Of a stretch of DNA of 54,228 nucleotides, positions 52,121-54,228 are shown piece after piece. The notes beneath the pieces are model-generated. The model was given only the letters and a program-made list of their open reading frames with translations. It searched no databases and was not told the DNA's origin. This stretch comes from Streptacidiphilus sp. ASG 303. GTDB lineage: Bacteria; Actinomycetota; Actinomycetes; Streptomycetales; Streptomycetaceae. The position numbers and the translations under genes were made by a program. The stretch's first letter is position 1; every line of letters begins with the position of its first letter. Location: assembly GCF_020991365.1 (NCBI RefSeq), contig NZ_JAJLRA010000035.1, positions 1-54,228 of the forward strand. Direction: 5' to 3'.

Positions 52121-52160
52121 GAAGGAGGAGGCCCCGGCCGCGGAAGCGGCCTCCTCCTTC
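52121..52160. terminator. Bidirectional terminator
   Basis: Thirteen-bp stem (52121–52133 with 52148–52160) around a 14-nt loop, between the convergent RelE–helicase and substrate-binding protein genes. The arms start with GAAGGAGG and end with CCTCCTTC, giving short A/T-bearing flanks on both sides. Confidence 0.75.
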
Positions 52161-52241
52161 ATCCCGCCCCTGCCCCGGTCGGCCCGCCGTGGTGGCACCT
52201 GGACGTCCGGCCGGGGACGCGACGGCCAGGGGGCCCGGCGG

Positions 52242-53780
52242 TCAGGGGGCGCAGCGGGCGAAGCCCTCGGGCGAGTAGCAGGGCAGGTCGCGGTGGGCGG
52301 CCAGCACCTCCTGGCCCCGGCCCCTCGCCGCGAAGTCGAGGAAGCTCGCGGCCAGGGAGCCGCCGGCCGGGTCGCCGTAGGTGTAGGCGTACTCGACCTC
52401 GGTGAACGGGTAGCTCCCGTCGCGGATCGCCCCCGGGGACGGCGCACGGCCGTCGATGCCGAGGACGTGCAGGCCCCTGGTGCGGGCGGCGGCCTGGAGC
52501 TCGCCGTAGCCGACCGCGCCCGGCACGGCGGCCACCTCCTGCAGCACCTCCTCCGTGGAGCCCCGTTCGCAGCGGACGCCCCGAAACCGCCCGTTCGGGT
52601 ACTCGGGGGTCGTGCAGTCCGTCGAGGTGCGCGGCGGCTCGGCGGTCCGGTCCAGGACCAGCCGCTCGAAGAGGGAGCGGGTCCCGGAGCCGTCCCTGCG
52701 GCTCACGAGCCGCACGGGGAGGCGGGGCCCGCCGACCTGTGACCAGTCCAGGACGCTCCCGTCGTACAGGGCCCGGATCCGGTCGCCGGAGAGGCTGCGG
52801 ACCGGCACCCGGTCGTTCACCACGACGGCGAAGGCGGAGACCGCCACCCGCGTCGCCGCCAGCCGCGGCGCGCCCTCCCGCGCGGGGCCGTCGGAGAAGG
52901 CGACCACGGCGGGGGCACCGCCCCCCGCCTCCTCGCCCCTGCGCACCAGCTCCCGCACGCCCTCGTCGCTGCCGCGCAGGTCGAGGGCGATCCCGGAGCC
53001 CGGGCAGTCCCGCGCGTACTCCCGGGCGAGGCCCTCCAGGACCGGGCGGAAGGCGGTGGCGCCGAGGAGGGTCAGACGTCCGGTGGCGCAGCCCCGGGGC
53101 GGCCCGTCGCCGGAGGCCACGATGACGCCGGCCAGGACGAGGACCCCGGCCGTGAGGAGGGCGACGATGCCCCGCGCCGGACCGCTCAGCGCGGGCGGCC
53201 TGTCGTCGACCGTGGTGCTCCGGTTCGGCACCACCGCCCCGTCCCGGAGGCCGCCGTCGACCCGGACGGCGCAGCCGACGCCGCCCCCGGTGAGCAGGAC
53301 CAGCAGCTTGTAGTGCTCGCCGCGGTTGAGCGGGACGCGGGGCAGGTGGAGCGCGTTCCCGGTGTGCCGCATGGCCCCGGGCGCGGCGAGGTGCCCCATG
53401 AGGTGGGCGGCGCCGAGCTGGGTGACGGCCGCACCGCGCACCACGCGGTCGGTGAAGACGGCGGTCAGGCCGTGCAGGGGGTCGGGCCCGGTGTAGTCGG
53501 CCTCGGCGACGGCCTCCGCGCCGTCGTTCTCGATGCGGAGGAGGACGAGGGTGGCGTCGGACATGTCCGGGAGGTCGTTGAAGAGGCCGAGGCGGACGTT
53601 CGGCTGCCCGTGGCCGCCCCGGTGGTCGCTGCCGATGGGCGTGTCCATCTGGACGCGGTAGCCGATGCGGCGGCCGCGCTGCACCCCGCGCCGGTACACG
53701 GCGGTGACGGCCGGGGGCGCCACCGTGCTGAGCAGTGCGGTGAGGACGGCGACGACGTTGTCCGGGCTGAGCCAGTCCAC
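52242..53780 (-). CDS. PstS-like substrate-binding protein with N-terminal membrane-anchored half
   Basis: A protein of 512 residues from GTG 53780 (GGGAGAGGG upstream). The N-terminus has a hydrophobic segment (DNVVAVLTALLSTVAPPAVT), then a beta-rich domain of about 160 residues (VRLGLFNDLPDMSDATLVLL, HYKLLVLLTGGGVGCAVRV). A second membrane helix (GIVALLTAGVLVLAGVIVAS) precedes a periplasmic-binding domain of the PBP_like/PstS type: LTLLGATAFRPVLEGLAREY, IRALYDGSVLDWSQVGGP, RRDGSGTRSLFE and VGYGELQAAA. PstS proteins bind phosphate; here the ligand is unknown, as no PstCAB transporter is adjacent and the two-helix topology suggests a sensor rather than a free binding protein. Confidence 0.8.
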   Translation of the reverse strand: MDWLSPDNVVAVLTALLSTVAPPAVTAVYRRGVQRGRRIGYRVQMDTPIGSDHRGGHGQPNVRLGLFNDLPDMSDATLVLLRIENDGAEAVAEADYTGPDPLHGLTAVFTDRVVRGAAVTQLGAAHLMGHLAAPGAMRHTGNALHLPRVPLNRGEHYKLLVLLTGGGVGCAVRVDGGLRDGAVVPNRSTTVDDRPPALSGPARGIVALLTAGVLVLAGVIVASGDGPPRGCATGRLTLLGATAFRPVLEGLAREYARDCPGSGIALDLRGSDEGVRELVRRGEEAGGGAPAVVAFSDGPAREGAPRLAATRVAVSAFAVVVNDRVPVRSLSGDRIRALYDGSVLDWSQVGGPRLPVRLVSRRDGSGTRSLFERLVLDRTAEPPRTSTDCTTPEYPNGRFRGVRCERGSTEEVLQEVAAVPGAVGYGELQAAARTRGLHVLGIDGRAPSPGAIRDGSYPFTEVEYAYTYGDPAGGSLAASFLDFAARGRGQEVLAAHRDLPCYSPEGFARCAP

Positions 53781-54117
53781 CCCTCTCCCTCCCCCCTCTC
53801 CCCGCGCCACGCCCCGCACCCCGCGCCGGGTGCGCCGGTGCCGTGCGGGCGCCGGCGGCCGGTGCGACGGCTCGGCCACCGTACGGACCGGGCGGCGGGG
53901 GCGGGCAGCTTTGGCCGACCGGCCGCCGGATGTTCGCCGGCCGTTCGCCGGCGGGGTGCGGCGGGCCTCGCCGGGGACGCCGCGGGGACGCCGCGGGGAC
54001 GCCGCGGGGACGCCGCGGGGACGCCGACGGCGCGGGCCCCGGTCGGGTGCGACCGGGGCCCGCGCCGTCGTGCGGGCGCTGCCGTCCTGCTCTGCTGCTG
54101 GTGCTGGTGCTGGTGGC
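53781..54117. other. Intergenic region with 11-bp tandem repeat
   Basis: About 340 bp between the PstS-like gene and the stop of the last gene, both on the minus strand. It holds the tandem repeat at 53973–54027 and a short GCTGGT-type repeat near 54095–54115. No gene or clear promoter is seen. Confidence 0.55.
53973..54027. repeat. Tandem 11-bp repeat, five copies
   Basis: Unit GGGGACGCCGC repeated four times exactly and a fifth time with the last base changed. It lies in non-coding DNA between two minus-strand genes, so it is probably a variable-number repeat. Confidence 0.92.
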
Positions 54118-54228
54118 TCAGTACCAGTGGTGGGTCTGCCAGAAGGCCCAGGCGGCGTTGGGGCTGCCGTAGCGGGAGTTCATGTAGTCCAGGGCCCAGC
54201 GGATCTGGGTGGCGGGGTTGGTGCGCCA
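54118..54228 (-). CDS. Secreted lysozyme-like/transglycosylase protein (C-terminal end only)
   Basis: Only the last 36 codons are present. The sequence TNPATQIRWALDYMNSRYG followed by SPNAAWAFWQTHHWY is the characteristic C-terminus of actinobacterial soluble lytic transglycosylase-like/Rpf-related secreted proteins, which remodel peptidoglycan. The catalytic Glu and the signal peptide would be outside the window. The stop is at 54118–54120. Confidence 0.85.
   Translation of the reverse strand, partial: WRTNPATQIRWALDYMNSRYGSPNAAWAFWQTHHWY

Noticed and set aside
20829-52160. CRISPR arrays or transposase genes in the island
   Set aside because: I looked for regularly spaced direct repeats and for transposase or integrase motifs in the intergenic regions and found none.

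Overview
The window is very GC-rich (about 72%, with near-saturated G/C third codon positions), uses many GTG starts, and carries the hopanoid–idi gene neighbourhood known from Streptomyces. It is almost certainly a Streptomyces (or close relative) chromosome segment. Identifications rest on reading motifs and on family knowledge; no database search was run.

Layout. (1) 1–9258, minus strand: a tightly coupled hopanoid operon, hpnC–hpnD–hpnE–polyprenyl diphosphate synthase–shc–hpnG–hpnH, followed by the start of ispG. Together it makes squalene, cyclises it to hopene, and adds and trims the adenosyl/ribosyl side chain. (2) 9642–17060, minus strand: a seven-gene cell-surface cluster. It encodes two CDP-alcohol phosphatidyltransferase family proteins, a sugar-nucleotidyltransferase-like protein, a glycerol-1-phosphate-dehydrogenase-like enzyme, a GT2 glycosyltransferase and a TagGH-type ABC exporter. 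It looks like a pathway for a polyol-phosphate polymer or lipid head group that has not been assigned. (3) 17658–19967: idi (plus strand), an RsbW-like ATPase and an HdeD-like membrane protein. (4) 20150–20234: a tRNA-Leu(GAG), followed by a 45-bp palindrome and degraded DNA, a plausible integration edge.

(5) 20829–46501: a defence island. It contains all five genes of a class 1 DISARM system (drmD, drmMI, drmA, drmB, drmC). The drmD–drmMI pair is separated from drmA–drmB–drmC by about 11 kb of other genes: a GmrSD/SspE-like DUF262–DUF1524 protein with an alkyltransferase-like insert, a DUF4011–SF1 helicase–Vsr-like nuclease (Hhe type), and three minus-strand genes I cannot identify. A 16-bp motif, GTTGAC-N3-GYTCACA, sits about 100–140 bp upstream of four minus-strand genes or operons of this island (drmA, the Hhe-like gene, a small basic protein gene, and drmD), always in the same orientation. 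It suggests common control and is the most unexpected observation here.

(6) 46720–51939: two soluble Ser/Thr kinases and a helicase of the UvrD family carrying an N-terminal RelE-like domain; these may extend the island. (7) 52242 to the end: a PstS-like substrate-binding protein with a membrane-anchored N-terminal half, and the C-terminus of a secreted lysozyme-like/transglycosylase protein cut by the window edge.
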